Assembly: GCF_032248455.1 (NCBI RefSeq) | Contig: NZ_JAVTTP010000002.1 | Coordinates: forward strand, 124,001-188,000 | Origin: Pricia mediterranea | GTDB taxonomy: Bacteria > Bacteroidota > Bacteroidia > Flavobacteriales > Flavobacteriaceae | DNA length: 64,000 nt | Reading direction: 5' to 3' | Shown: positions 1 through 7,799 of the stretch, piece after piece | Position numbering within the stretch: the stretch's first letter is position 1 | How the letters are laid out: every line of letters begins with the position of its first letter | Translations under genes and position numbers: made by a program | Notes under the pieces: model-generated | Told to the model about the DNA's origin: nothing | The model's database searches: none | The model's input: only the letters and a program-made list of their open reading frames with translations

Positions 1-973
1 GGGTAGCCCGGTTCAAAATAATGGTTTCCACTGTAGGTTCATCGAAACCGGTGGTCAGAATGCTGACCGAAGTCAAAATGGCATCGGGGGTTTCGGCGAA
101 CCATTCCAAGATTTCCTTACGTTCGGTAGCATTGTTCTTGTTGTCGAGGTGGCGAATGTTGTAGCCGGCCTTCTTAAAGGTGTCATAGACATACCTCGAG
201 GTATTGATGCCATTATTGAATATCAGGGTCTTGGTGCCTTCCGCGATTTCGCGATAGGCGGCCAGCAATTTACCTAGCATGCTATGGTTTCCGTAAAGTT
301 CTTCGGATGACTTTACCGTATAATCCCCGCTGATGCCCAATTTCAAACTCTGTAGCCCCACATCGTATTTGTAAACGTTGGCCTTCGCCAAAAACTTCTT
401 ATCGATCAAGGCCTCGATAGATTCCCCCACGATCAGTTTTTGGTAGTTGTCCTTCATCGGCAACTTGATGTTCGAACTTAGTGGCGTGGCCGTAACCCCG
501 AGAATGGTGGATTTTTTAAAATATTTGAACAATTTTCGGAAGGAATTGTAATGCGCCTCATCGATGATGACCAGCCCGATATCCTTGATTTCGACCTTCT
601 CTTCCTGCAGCCGGTTGTTAAGGGTCTCGACCATGGCTACAAAACACATAAAATTGTCCTGATCCTTGAATTCCTTGACCTCGCTATTGATAACCTTGTT
701 CTTTACCCCGAACCCGTTGAGCATTTTAGAGGTCTGCCGGCTCAGCTCGATGCGGTGGGTCAGCACCACCACCTTTTTTCCGGTCTGCTCGATATAGCGA
801 CGGGCAATTTCGGAGAAAACCACCGTCTTGCCGCCCCCAGTGGGCAATTGGTAGAGCAAATTGCCGTTCGAGGATTCCTTTAAATGCTCGAAAATGGTGT
901 TCAGGTCCTCTTCCTGATAATCGTACAGGGTTTTTTCCAGGGTCTTTTCGGGGGTGTCTTGCTGTAGTTCCAA
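1..973 (-). CDS. SF2 DEAD/DEAH-box helicase, 3' end cut off by the window
   Basis: The reverse frame is open from about 973 to base 1. It carries a Q-motif-like YQEEDL, Walker A PTGGGKT (about residues 33-39), motif II IIDEAHYN (DEAH from about residue 138), motif III VTATPL (about residue 160) and, near the edge, VETIILNRAT, which precedes motif VI in this family. This is the type III restriction/UvrB-like helicase fold found as a stand-alone protein in many flavobacteria; nucleic-acid remodelling is inferred. The start is unclear. A stop lies just upstream of TTG at 973, and the only nearby ATG (987) is in another frame. I used TTG 973; a small indel that disrupts an ATG start is an alternative. 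Confidence 0.85.
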   Translation of the reverse strand, partial: MELQQDTPEKTLEKTLYDYQEEDLNTIFEHLKESSNGNLLYQLPTGGGKTVVFSEIARRYIEQTGKKVVVLTHRIELSRQTSKMLNGFGVKNKVINSEVKEFKDQDNFMCFVAMVETLNNRLQEEKVEIKDIGLVIIDEAHYNSFRKLFKYFKKSTILGVTATPLSSNIKLPMKDNYQKLIVGESIEALIDKKFLAKANVYKYDVGLQSLKLGISGDYTVKSSEELYGNHSMLGKLLAAYREIAEGTKTLIFNNGINTSRYVYDTFKKAGYNIRHLDNKNNATERKEILEWFAETPDAILTSVSILTTGFDEPTVETIILNRAT

Positions 974-1148
974 GTAGGTCGTTGCATTTTAGCGTCCAAG
1001 CATCTCAAAGGCCTTGGGACAAGTTCAATTTCGCAAAATTAAAGGAAATTTGCCTTTGGGCGAAATTAATTGGGTGAAAACCGTTTTGTACGATTCATCG
1101 GAAGTATGCTTTGAACGTCGGTCAATTCTGCCGGCGACGCTGCTGCTT

Positions 1149-2078
1149 CTAATATCCCTTATCTCGGGAAACCTCGTTTAAGAGGGACTTCCCAGCCTTT
1201 AACCGTCGATAGTTTTCCACAATTTGTGGCACGACGAACTTGGGGTCCGAGACGCTTGCATAATGCGGTGTCATGTGTATTTTTTCATGCTGCCAAAAGG
1301 GATGTGAGGTCGGTAACGGCTCCTGATGGTAGACATCGAGTCCCGCCCCGGAAAGATGGTCATTATCCAACATTTCAATTAAATCGAGGTCCACCAAATG
1401 TCCGCCTCGGGCCACATTGATGACAAAGGCGTTTTTGGGAAGCTTTTTAAAGAGGGATTTGTTCAATATACCGGTTGTCTTATCCGTCAAGGGCAAAAGG
1501 CAAACCAGTATTTCGGTGGAGGCTAAAAAACCGGACAATTCGTCGTCCCCTGCAAAGGAATTTACGTTTTCGAGCGATTTAGGGGAGTTGGACCAGCCTT
1601 GGACCTCGAAACCAAAGCGTACCAGGTCTTTGGCCAACACGCTGCCCAGTTCACCCAGCCCCATGATACCGACCTTAAAATCGGAAATACGATGATAATC
1701 CCTCGTCTTCCATACTTTTTGGGTCTGTTGGAGCTTATAGATATCCAAGTTTTTAAGATGGGCCAGAATAACCGCCAAAACGTGTTCTGACATATCTTCC
1801 GCCAACTTGGTATCGACCACTCGGGTAATGGGAATTCCCTCCGGCACATCGGGATCTTCAAAAATGAAGTCCACCCCCGCCCCGTTACAGGCGATCAGCT
1901 CGAGGTTGTTATACTTCGCCAGGCTGCCTTCCGGATGTTTCCACACCAGGGCCACCTCGATATCGTCTTTCGGATGGTTTTCGTAATAACTGTACACATC
2001 GAGGTCTGGGGCTTCAGTGAGCAAGGCCTCCTTCCACAAATCTATTTTGCCGTCTTGTCTGATAATTACTATCGCCAT
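1149..2078 (-). CDS. D-2-hydroxyacid dehydrogenase, GhrA-type (glyoxylate/hydroxypyruvate reductase A)
   Basis: This 309-residue protein has the D-isomer 2-hydroxyacid dehydrogenase layout. A substrate-binding lobe comes first, then a Rossmann fold with GIMGLGELG (about residues 137-145). The catalytic residues are visible: Arg224 in NVARGG, Glu253 in YHQEPLP and His272 in TPHYAS. The short N-terminal domain and overall length fit the GhrA branch, which reduces glyoxylate or hydroxypyruvate with NAD(P)H in the cytoplasm. The substrate is inferred from the family. It is monocistronic here: the helicase lies beyond a 175-base gap downstream, and a repeat-bearing 458-base gap lies upstream. No promoter was recognised. 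Confidence 0.85.
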   Translation of the reverse strand: MAIVIIRQDGKIDLWKEALLTEAPDLDVYSYYENHPKDDIEVALVWKHPEGSLAKYNNLELIACNGAGVDFIFEDPDVPEGIPITRVVDTKLAEDMSEHVLAVILAHLKNLDIYKLQQTQKVWKTRDYHRISDFKVGIMGLGELGSVLAKDLVRFGFEVQGWSNSPKSLENVNSFAGDDELSGFLASTEILVCLLPLTDKTTGILNKSLFKKLPKNAFVINVARGGHLVDLDLIEMLDNDHLSGAGLDVYHQEPLPTSHPFWQHEKIHMTPHYASVSDPKFVVPQIVENYRRLKAGKSLLNEVSRDKGY

Positions 2079-2154
2079 TTTATACCTAGTATTTAAGTTA
2101 AATATTTGTCTCGAAGAACACCCAATCCATCAGTCCAGGTTGAAAATATCCGGT

Positions 2155-2310
2155 TGAGTACTTTGACTGCGCTCAGCACAGGCTAGAAGCCGGGACGTTT
2201 TGGTTTGACCTTTCGACTGTACCTCGACCGCGCTCGGTAGAACCGCTCAAGGTGACAAAACTGCTCTTTAGGCTTCATAAGCGGACAAGCATTTTAAGTT
2301 ATAACGCTGC
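2155..2310. repeat. REP-like dispersed repeat, copy 1, in a 458-base gene-free spacer
   Basis: The spacer 2079-2536 has no convincing gene. Its middle shares long stretches with 24745-24865: GACGTTTTGGTTTGACCTTT, then CTCAAGGTGACA, then CTTTAGGCTTC, AAGC and GGACAAGCATTTTAAGT-like text. It also contains variants of the palindromic core TCGACTGCGCTCGA (TTGACTGCGCTCAG, TCGACCGCGCTCGG). The rest of the spacer (2311-2536) shows nothing recognisable. Confidence 0.7.
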
Positions 2311-2536
2311 CTGCTTGCAAGGTAGCAATGTTTTTGATTCTTCACCTTAGCGTAACCTATTCTGCCCATGCCCAAGCACTTTCTCGCTGGCGCCTACTCC
2401 AATACTACATCGCTGTATCCTACCGCTGATTATTGTTATTAGCCCAAGTTCCATTCTTTTGGTGCATTATTCACATAGTAAGCCTCTGTTTCATCGCTAC
2501 ATGGATCAATTATTCCAAGGTTCCCTTAATCGGTCG

Positions 2537-3052
2537 CTACATTAAATCCACATTGTCCAAAACCCGTGAAAATCCTTCCCCGAAAAGCCAATTCTGCTCT
2601 TGGGTCTCTTGATAGATTTGGAGTATTCTTGGCTTGAAATCCCCTAGAAGTCCATTGACCGATGTATATTGGACCGATTGTCCGAAAGAATTCAGCATAC
2701 TTTTGTAAAACGCGTCCGGAACGTTCCTATCCCGTTCAAAGACCTGTGCGATTTCCAGATTATAGACCATTAATTCTGCGATGATTTGGGGCTCTACGCC
2801 CAATTTAAGAAAGTGTTTGATATACTTTTGGGCTACCGAGCGCCTAGCTTTCGGTTTTTTGCGCTTGACGGGAAAATATTCGTTGGATATTTTCGATTTC
2901 GCCTCCTGCAATAGCTTATCCTCCCTAGGGTTAAAAATAAAATCATAATACTCCTTGACCACGGGAAACCGGTCGTATAGATCGAGCAACTGGTCCTCCA
3001 GGGCATCCTTTTTTAATTCCGATAGGTATTTTTTTAGCTTCCGTTTGCTCAT
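2537..3052 (-). CDS. DUF6155 family protein
   Basis: A 171-residue basic protein beginning MSKRKLKKYL, with the family's typical opening (lysine-rich, then SELKKDALEDQLLDLYDRFPVVKEYYDFIFNP). An open frame continues upstream to 3142, but the extra 30 residues look unlike the family, so the internal ATG at 3052 was chosen. The protein is mostly helical, with a basic patch KRKKPKARR near residue 65. It has no signal peptide and no catalytic motif, and its function is unknown. It is divergent from rpoD, with about 270 bases between the two starts. Confidence 0.75.
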   Translation of the reverse strand: MSKRKLKKYLSELKKDALEDQLLDLYDRFPVVKEYYDFIFNPREDKLLQEAKSKISNEYFPVKRKKPKARRSVAQKYIKHFLKLGVEPQIIAELMVYNLEIAQVFERDRNVPDAFYKSMLNSFGQSVQYTSVNGLLGDFKPRILQIYQETQEQNWLFGEGFSRVLDNVDLM

Positions 3053-3325
3053 GGATTGGTCTTTTTTGCGATGACGCGTTACAAAATAACCCAATAATAC
3101 CGACAAATCATCCTCTACTACATTAAATTTATGGGGGCTCACCTGGGGCCCATTCTCGAAACCAGGGACTCAAAAAAGTCCGAAACCTCCTATTTATAGG
3201 CATTTCATCGAAATATCCTTAAACTTCTCATAAATGTTGTATAACAATAGGTACATCTTTTTGGATAAGACAGAAATTTAATGTATTATACATGCTTGTA
3301 GAACTCCAAAATCCAATTTGTACAC

Positions 3326-4189
3326 ATGAGGCAACTAAAGATTATCAAGCAGGTAACGAACCGGGAATCGAAATCATTGGACAAGTACTTGCAGGATATC
3401 AGTAAAATCGATCTGATCAACGCATCCGAGGAAGTAGAACTGGCACAACGCATCCGGGCCGGGGATCAACTCGCCCTTGAAAAACTGACAACCGCCAATC
3501 TGCGTTTTGTGGTGTCCGTGGCCAAACAGTATCAAAATCAAGGTTTGAAACTACCTGATTTGATCAACGAGGGAAATTTAGGATTGGTGAAAGCGGCCAA
3601 GCGTTTTGACGAGACGCGCGGATTTAAGTTTATCTCCTACGCGGTTTGGTGGATACGACAGTCCATTCTTCAAGCGCTGGCGGAACAGTCTCGGGTTGTA
3701 CGGCTTCCCCTGAACAAAATCGGGTCCATCAATAAAATTAAAAAGACATTTTCTTATCTCGAGCAGGCGCACGAACGTCCGCCCTCGGCCGAAGAAATTG
3801 CCAAAGAGCTGGAAATGACCGTCAGTGAGGTCAAACAATCCATCAAAAACTCCGGCCGCCACGTATCGATGGATGCCCCGCTGCGTGAAGGCGAGGATTC
3901 CAACCTATACGATGTATTGCGCTCAGGCGAATCGCCCAAGCCGGACAAATCCCTGATGCAGCAATCGCTCAACACCGAAATCAACCGTGCTTTGGAAACT
4001 TTGTCCCCCCGGGAGGCCGACGTGGTCAAACTGTACTACGGTATCGGCGATCAGCAGTCCATGACCTTGGCGGAAATCGGACAGACCTTTGACCTGACCC
4101 GGGAACGGGTACGGCAAATTCGCGAAAAGGCCATTCGAAAACTTAGACATAATTCCCGAAGCAAGCTTTTGAAGACTTATTTGGGATAG
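3326..4189 (+). CDS. rpoD: primary RNA polymerase sigma factor RpoD (sigma-70)
   Basis: The 287-residue length is characteristic of Bacteroidota RpoD, which lacks the long N-terminal region 1.1 of proteobacterial sigma-70. Region 1.2 ([20 protein letters not shown]) is followed by region 2 with [13 protein letters not shown] and the -10-recognition helix [13 protein letters not shown]. Region 3 comes next. Region 4 ([15 protein letters not shown], then the helix-turn-helix [19 protein letters not shown]) contacts the -35-type element. It directs housekeeping transcription and would recognise the TTTG and TAnnTTTG boxes noted in this window. It is a single-gene unit ended by the strong hairpin at 4308-4341. 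Confidence 0.96.
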   Translation: MRQLKIIKQVTNRESKSLDKYLQDISKIDLINASEEVELAQRIRAGDQLALEKLTTANLRFVVSVAKQYQNQGLKLPDLINEGNLGLVKAAKRFDETRGFKFISYAVWWIRQSILQALAEQSRVVRLPLNKIGSINKIKKTFSYLEQAHERPPSAEEIAKELEMTVSEVKQSIKNSGRHVSMDAPLREGEDSNLYDVLRSGESPKPDKSLMQQSLNTEINRALETLSPREADVVKLYYGIGDQQSMTLAEIGQTFDLTRERVRQIREKAIRKLRHNSRSKLLKTYLG

Positions 4190-4307
4190 TGCATCGCTAA
4201 TGGATCAGATATGTCTACTACAGGCTGTAGCCGCTTGATACAAGTAAGTAGGTCGGCAATTGCAGTAGGTACTCGATAGCCAAAAGATGTTCCACAATTT
4301 GGAAAGT

Positions 4308-4341
4308 AAGCCATTTCTACTCGTGTAGGAATGGCTTTTCT
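4308..4341 (+). terminator. rho-independent terminator of rpoD
   Basis: The hairpin has outer arms AAGCCATT (4308-4315) and AATGGCTT (4330-4337). After a 1-nt T/G mismatch the inner stem is CTAC/GTAG with loop TCGT. It ends in TTTTC and lies about 120 bases after the rpoD stop. Confidence 0.85.
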
Positions 4342-4427
4342 CGTTGTTTTGGTTAGTTTGTGAGTTTCGAAACCCAGACCGGACCTAAGACGGTAAGATT
4401 TAGGACCAAATGCACGTACGCCCACAA

Positions 4428-4458
4428 CAAAAAAGGAGGCCCCTTTGGGACCTCCTTT
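4428..4458 (-). terminator. rho-independent terminator of the mini-protein pair
   Basis: Read on the reverse strand, AAAGGAGG, TCCC, AAA loop, GGGG, CCTCCTTT form a long stem followed by a run of T. It lies 31 bases after the stop of the 33-residue ORF at 4490 and faces the same way, so this region is a real transcription unit. Confidence 0.8.
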
Positions 4459-4489
4459 AAACAACTAAAAACAATTAAACACTAAAACA

Positions 4490-4591
4490 CTAAGAATAAT
4501 TCAATTTGACGATTTCCTCATTGGTAAGGATGTCGTTCAAGTTGGTGATAAAATTGAGGTAATCCGCATTATCGGGACATTGATGTGCCAT
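4490..4591 (-). CDS. mini-protein of 33 residues, paralogue of the next ORF upstream
   Basis: A 33-codon ORF starting MAHQCPDNAD and ending in TAG. From Tyr11 it aligns without gaps to the 32-residue ORF at 4652-4750. Shared positions are Y L . F . . . L N . I L . . . E . V . L . Y (11 identities in about 23, the rest largely conservative D/E/N and I/L exchanges). The pattern suggests an amphipathic, acidic helix. Such similarity between two adjacent sub-minimal ORFs, plus the terminator just downstream, argues for translation. No signal peptide is visible. I do not recognise the family; function unknown. Confidence 0.65.
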   Translation of the reverse strand: MAHQCPDNADYLNFITNLNDILTNEEIVKLNYS

Positions 4592-4651
4592 AATAGTAGG
4601 GTTTAAGATTTGGAAGATTCGGGGGGTCGATACATTGCACAGATATCAAAT

Positions 4652-4750
4652 CTACATATAATCCAATTCGACTAATTCGTTAAGACTTAAGATTTCGTTG
4701 AGGTCTTGCAAGAAGGCTAGGTACTCTTCTCCGTACGTGTCGTAAAGCAT
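4652..4750 (-). CDS. mini-protein of 32 residues, first of a tandem pair
   Basis: The ORF starts MLYDTYGEEY, continues LAFLQDLNEIL and ends ELDYM before TAG. It is homologous along two thirds of its length to the next ORF (4490-4591), from which it is separated by 60 bases; both are on the reverse strand with a shared terminator at 4428-4458. It is strongly acidic (nine D/E, one K/R-free core) with regularly spaced L/I/F/Y, compatible with a single amphipathic helix. The two may be small regulators or subunits acting together. This is inference; nothing in the sequence gives a function. Confidence 0.65.
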   Translation of the reverse strand: MLYDTYGEEYLAFLQDLNEILSLNELVELDYM

Positions 4751-5050
4751 AAGGCGCAGGTTAAGTTAGTGATACGTTTTGATTTAAAGAAGCGATTTGG
4801 GCCGCTGTATTTGTTTGATGAAGTAAACTTATCCATAAGTCGCACCGGATACAATAAATTGTGGTGTAACCCTGATTTTTTGTTGTAAAGGTTGTTAATG
4901 GAGTACTTTAAGGAGGCAAACCTATTCTTTCGATGGCTGGCCCAAAGGTATGCCCTACCTATTCGTCAAAACTAGCGTAGATTTGACCGATCGACGGTTG
5001 TTGACAAGGCTTGAAGGAAGTTGAAGTATAACAAGGCAGCGGCCAAAGTA
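4751..5050. other. 300-base spacer without a recognised gene
   Basis: This lies between the start of the mini-protein pair and the stop of the YaiO-like gene. It should hold the promoter of the mini-protein unit, but I could not assign -7 and -33 boxes with confidence. No ORF in it has coding character. Confidence 0.4.
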
Positions 5051-6307
5051 TTAGAATTTGACCTGATATCTAAGTCCTGCGGAAACGGACCAAACAAAGT
5101 TGCCGGAATCAAAGACCAGTTCTTGGCGAGACAATCCCAAATTGAGCTTGTAGCTGTTGGGGCTTACCTTCCCGGTAAACTGATATGACAAGGCCAGGCG
5201 TTGCGATTCGACAAACAGTAACGTCTCCGCCAAGAGCGCTTCGCCGTCAATAAACTGTTTCAGTTCCGGAGAATAGCCCATACCCATATTTATACCGAGA
5301 TAGTTGTGGGCGTCTTTCAGATACCTGCGCACCAAAAGTCCACCCGATACACTTACATTGCCGAAATCCTGTGGAGTCACATAAGACCTTACCGAAAAAT
5401 AATAGTTTCCCCGATATAGTCCCACCGAACCCGTGTAAACGGTCGCCTTGGTCGTTCTGAAGTCCAAATAGCGCACCCCCAGCGAGGTTTCGATGGCTTT
5501 GGGCAAGTTGGCATAAAACTCTGCCCCTGCCCTATGACCGGGAAAAATAGGTGCGCTCGAAAACCCATAGTTCAGATAAGCGTAGAAGGTTTTTGAGAAT
5601 TTGGGATAGAGGTCCAGTTCGTATTGTAGCCCGTGTGTCTCGAACCGGTTGGCGTAGTTGATACGCGGGATGACGCTTCCCGCCTTGGTTTTTCGACTAT
5701 ATGCAAGATTGGAATATACCATCGGTCCGTACACGGCATCGAAAACCTCAAAGGAGTTGGTCATCGATATATTATTTCTTTGAATTTGCGGTTCCGTGTA
5801 TTTTTTTACCGTGCTAACGGCGGTATCCATTGCTGTTTTCTTATCTTCATGTAGATTTTCTAGCACCTTTCGCCGTAAAGCTTGGATGTCACCATCATCC
5901 TTTAAATAGGTTAGGGCCTTGTTGGATAATCCCAGGGCAATATAGTAGTCTTCGGAATAGATTTCGTTTTTTATCGCCGCGACCCAAACCTCCTTGTTTT
6001 GGGGTTCTTGTGATGTGATACGGTTAAACTGGTCCCGGGCAAGGTCATATTTTCCGTCCCAACTATAGGTACTGGCCAAAAGACTTCGTACATCGCTATA
6101 ATCGGGATATTTGGTAAGGATGTGGTTTAAGGTGTCGCGGGCAATATCCCGTTTACCCTCAAAGGCCAAAGTTCTGGCCGTAAAAAAAGATGTGTCCGGA
6201 TTGCCGCTATAGCCGCTCCCCTGCGCCATCCCCAAAAAGGGAAACCAAACCGTCAAAATCAAAAAAAACATTCTACGCCTACGATATGTGTCTATGGAAA
6301 TCATCAT
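5051..6307 (-). CDS. YaiO-family outer membrane beta-barrel with N-terminal TPR-like repeats
   Basis: This 418-residue protein has a signal peptide (MFFLILTVWFPFLGMAQG; the true start may be Met13 rather than Met1). A TPR-like helical region follows (about residues 40-165, with TARTLAFEGKRDIARDTLNHILTKYP and LASTYSWDGKYDLARDQF). The C-terminal half has alternating aromatic beta strands and ends in an aromatic residue (RYQVKF), as outer membrane barrels do. E. coli YaiO is encoded beside the glycosyltransferase YaiP, and here too the gene follows a GT2 gene by 54 bases. It probably serves as an export or surface component for the polymer made by that enzyme (inferred). Confidence 0.8.
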   Translation of the reverse strand: MMISIDTYRRRRMFFLILTVWFPFLGMAQGSGYSGNPDTSFFTARTLAFEGKRDIARDTLNHILTKYPDYSDVRSLLASTYSWDGKYDLARDQFNRITSQEPQNKEVWVAAIKNEIYSEDYYIALGLSNKALTYLKDDGDIQALRRKVLENLHEDKKTAMDTAVSTVKKYTEPQIQRNNISMTNSFEVFDAVYGPMVYSNLAYSRKTKAGSVIPRINYANRFETHGLQYELDLYPKFSKTFYAYLNYGFSSAPIFPGHRAGAEFYANLPKAIETSLGVRYLDFRTTKATVYTGSVGLYRGNYYFSVRSYVTPQDFGNVSVSGGLLVRRYLKDAHNYLGINMGMGYSPELKQFIDGEALLAETLLFVESQRLALSYQFTGKVSPNSYKLNLGLSRQELVFDSGNFVWSVSAGLRYQVKF

Positions 6308-6361
6308 CTGCTGAGTGGTACCGGTTCGTTCGTTGTTATATGTTCTATTGACTCTTTAATT

Positions 6362-7792
6362 TTACCCCACTTTCGCGAATCCCTTCCTAACCTGGGAGCC
6401 CCATCCGCTTTGCACCCGGAACAGTTTTTTATAATTGCCCCGAACAGCGGCCCAGACCACGATGGGGTGAAAAAATAGCGGCTCTACTATGGCGCATAGC
6501 ATAAGAATGAGGATATCCTTGGTTTTCTTGTACTCGTTGTAACTATAGACATCCCACAAAATGGCATAAAACGAAAACATGATGGAAAACAGGTAAACTG
6601 TTGCCGTAATGGCGATAAAGAATTCCCCGTTCAAGATGCCTAGGTAAAAGAAGACTACAATGGTAATAAGTCCGAAGAACTCCATCAAGGGCGCTAACCA
6701 CTCATAAAAAAACCAATAGGGATAGCTCAAGAGTCCCAACCTCCCGTATTTGGAATTAAAAAACATATCTCTATGCTTATACAGCGTCTCTAAATTGCCC
6801 CTCGCCCACCGATCTCGTTGGTTGATCAAAATATTGAGGTCTTCCGGTACCTCGGTCCAACAGAGGGAGTCGGGAATATACTCTACGGTATAGGGATTGT
6901 TATGATCGTGCATGTACCGCCGCATCTTGAAGACGATTTCCATGTCCTCCCCCACAGTATCCGTATCATAGCCTCCTACCGCTAGAGCGATTTCACGGTC
7001 GAAGAATCCGAAAGCGCCCGAAATAATGAGCAGGCTGTCGATACGCCCCCAGGCCATTCTCCCAAGAATGAACGAGCGGGTGTACTCAAGCAATTGAAAT
7101 CGGGCGAGCCAGCTTTGGGGCAGTCGGATTTCCTCCAATTCACCGCCTTCGATTACGCAGGAATTCGCCACCCGGATGACTCCCCCAACTGCAATGACCC
7201 GCTTTTCGGAACGCTGGTAAAACGCCTTGACCACATGTAACAGGGCATCTGGCAGCAACAGGCAGTCCACATCGATGCAGCCGACATAGCGATTGGTCGA
7301 CAGGGCCATGCCAGTGTTGAGCGCATCGGATTTGCCTCCGTTTTCCTTATCAATGACCGTCAGTTTGGCAAAGGCCCGATGTGGCGATTTATAGATGCCC
7401 CGTATTGGTTTGTTCCGCCATTCAGGGTCTATTTTTTGTTCGACCCTGACCAAGTCGTAGGCGTCGATCATCTTCTGCAAGGTATCGTCTTTACTACCAT
7501 CGTTGATGACCATCACTTCGTAATTCACATACCGAAGGGACATCAGCGATCGAATGTTCTCGACAATGGTCAGGCCCTCATTGTAGGCCGGGGCAACAAT
7601 AGTGATGCTCGGGGCCAGGGGCGATGCCATGACTTTCGAAAGGTCGCCGAAGCTGTTCTTTTTACGGTAATGCAGGGAATTTCGGGTCGATAGATAGCCC
7701 ATAATGCCGAACAGCGTAAACAGTGTTACCGTAAACATCAAAAAGATGACGTTGATGTAGTCTAAAGCGATATGAAAAAGTTCGCTGTTCAT
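6362..7792 (-). CDS. processive family 2 glycosyltransferase (PgaC/poly-GlcNAc synthase-like)
   Basis: This 476-residue inner-membrane enzyme has one N-terminal membrane segment (about residues 12-35), a GT-A domain and several C-terminal membrane segments. Visible motifs are PAYNEG, NDGSKDDT, GGKSDALNTG, the metal-binding CIDVDC, EDMEIVFKMRRY as the acceptor/catalytic acidic motif, and QRDRWARGN, the QxxRW signature of processive beta-glycan synthases. It should polymerise a hexose or N-acetylhexosamine from a UDP-sugar and extrude it across the membrane; the exact sugar cannot be read. It is 7 bases after the HEAT-repeat gene and precedes the YaiO-like barrel. Confidence 0.87.
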   Translation of the reverse strand: MNSELFHIALDYINVIFLMFTVTLFTLFGIMGYLSTRNSLHYRKKNSFGDLSKVMASPLAPSITIVAPAYNEGLTIVENIRSLMSLRYVNYEVMVINDGSKDDTLQKMIDAYDLVRVEQKIDPEWRNKPIRGIYKSPHRAFAKLTVIDKENGGKSDALNTGMALSTNRYVGCIDVDCLLLPDALLHVVKAFYQRSEKRVIAVGGVIRVANSCVIEGGELEEIRLPQSWLARFQLLEYTRSFILGRMAWGRIDSLLIISGAFGFFDREIALAVGGYDTDTVGEDMEIVFKMRRYMHDHNNPYTVEYIPDSLCWTEVPEDLNILINQRDRWARGNLETLYKHRDMFFNSKYGRLGLLSYPYWFFYEWLAPLMEFFGLITIVVFFYLGILNGEFFIAITATVYLFSIMFSFYAILWDVYSYNEYKKTKDILILMLCAIVEPLFFHPIVVWAAVRGNYKKLFRVQSGWGSQVRKGFAKVG

Positions 7793-7799
7793 ACTTCAA

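Noticed and set aside
4251-4460. reverse open frame at 4177-4464
   Set aside because: It runs through both terminator hairpins and the end of rpoD and has no coding character.
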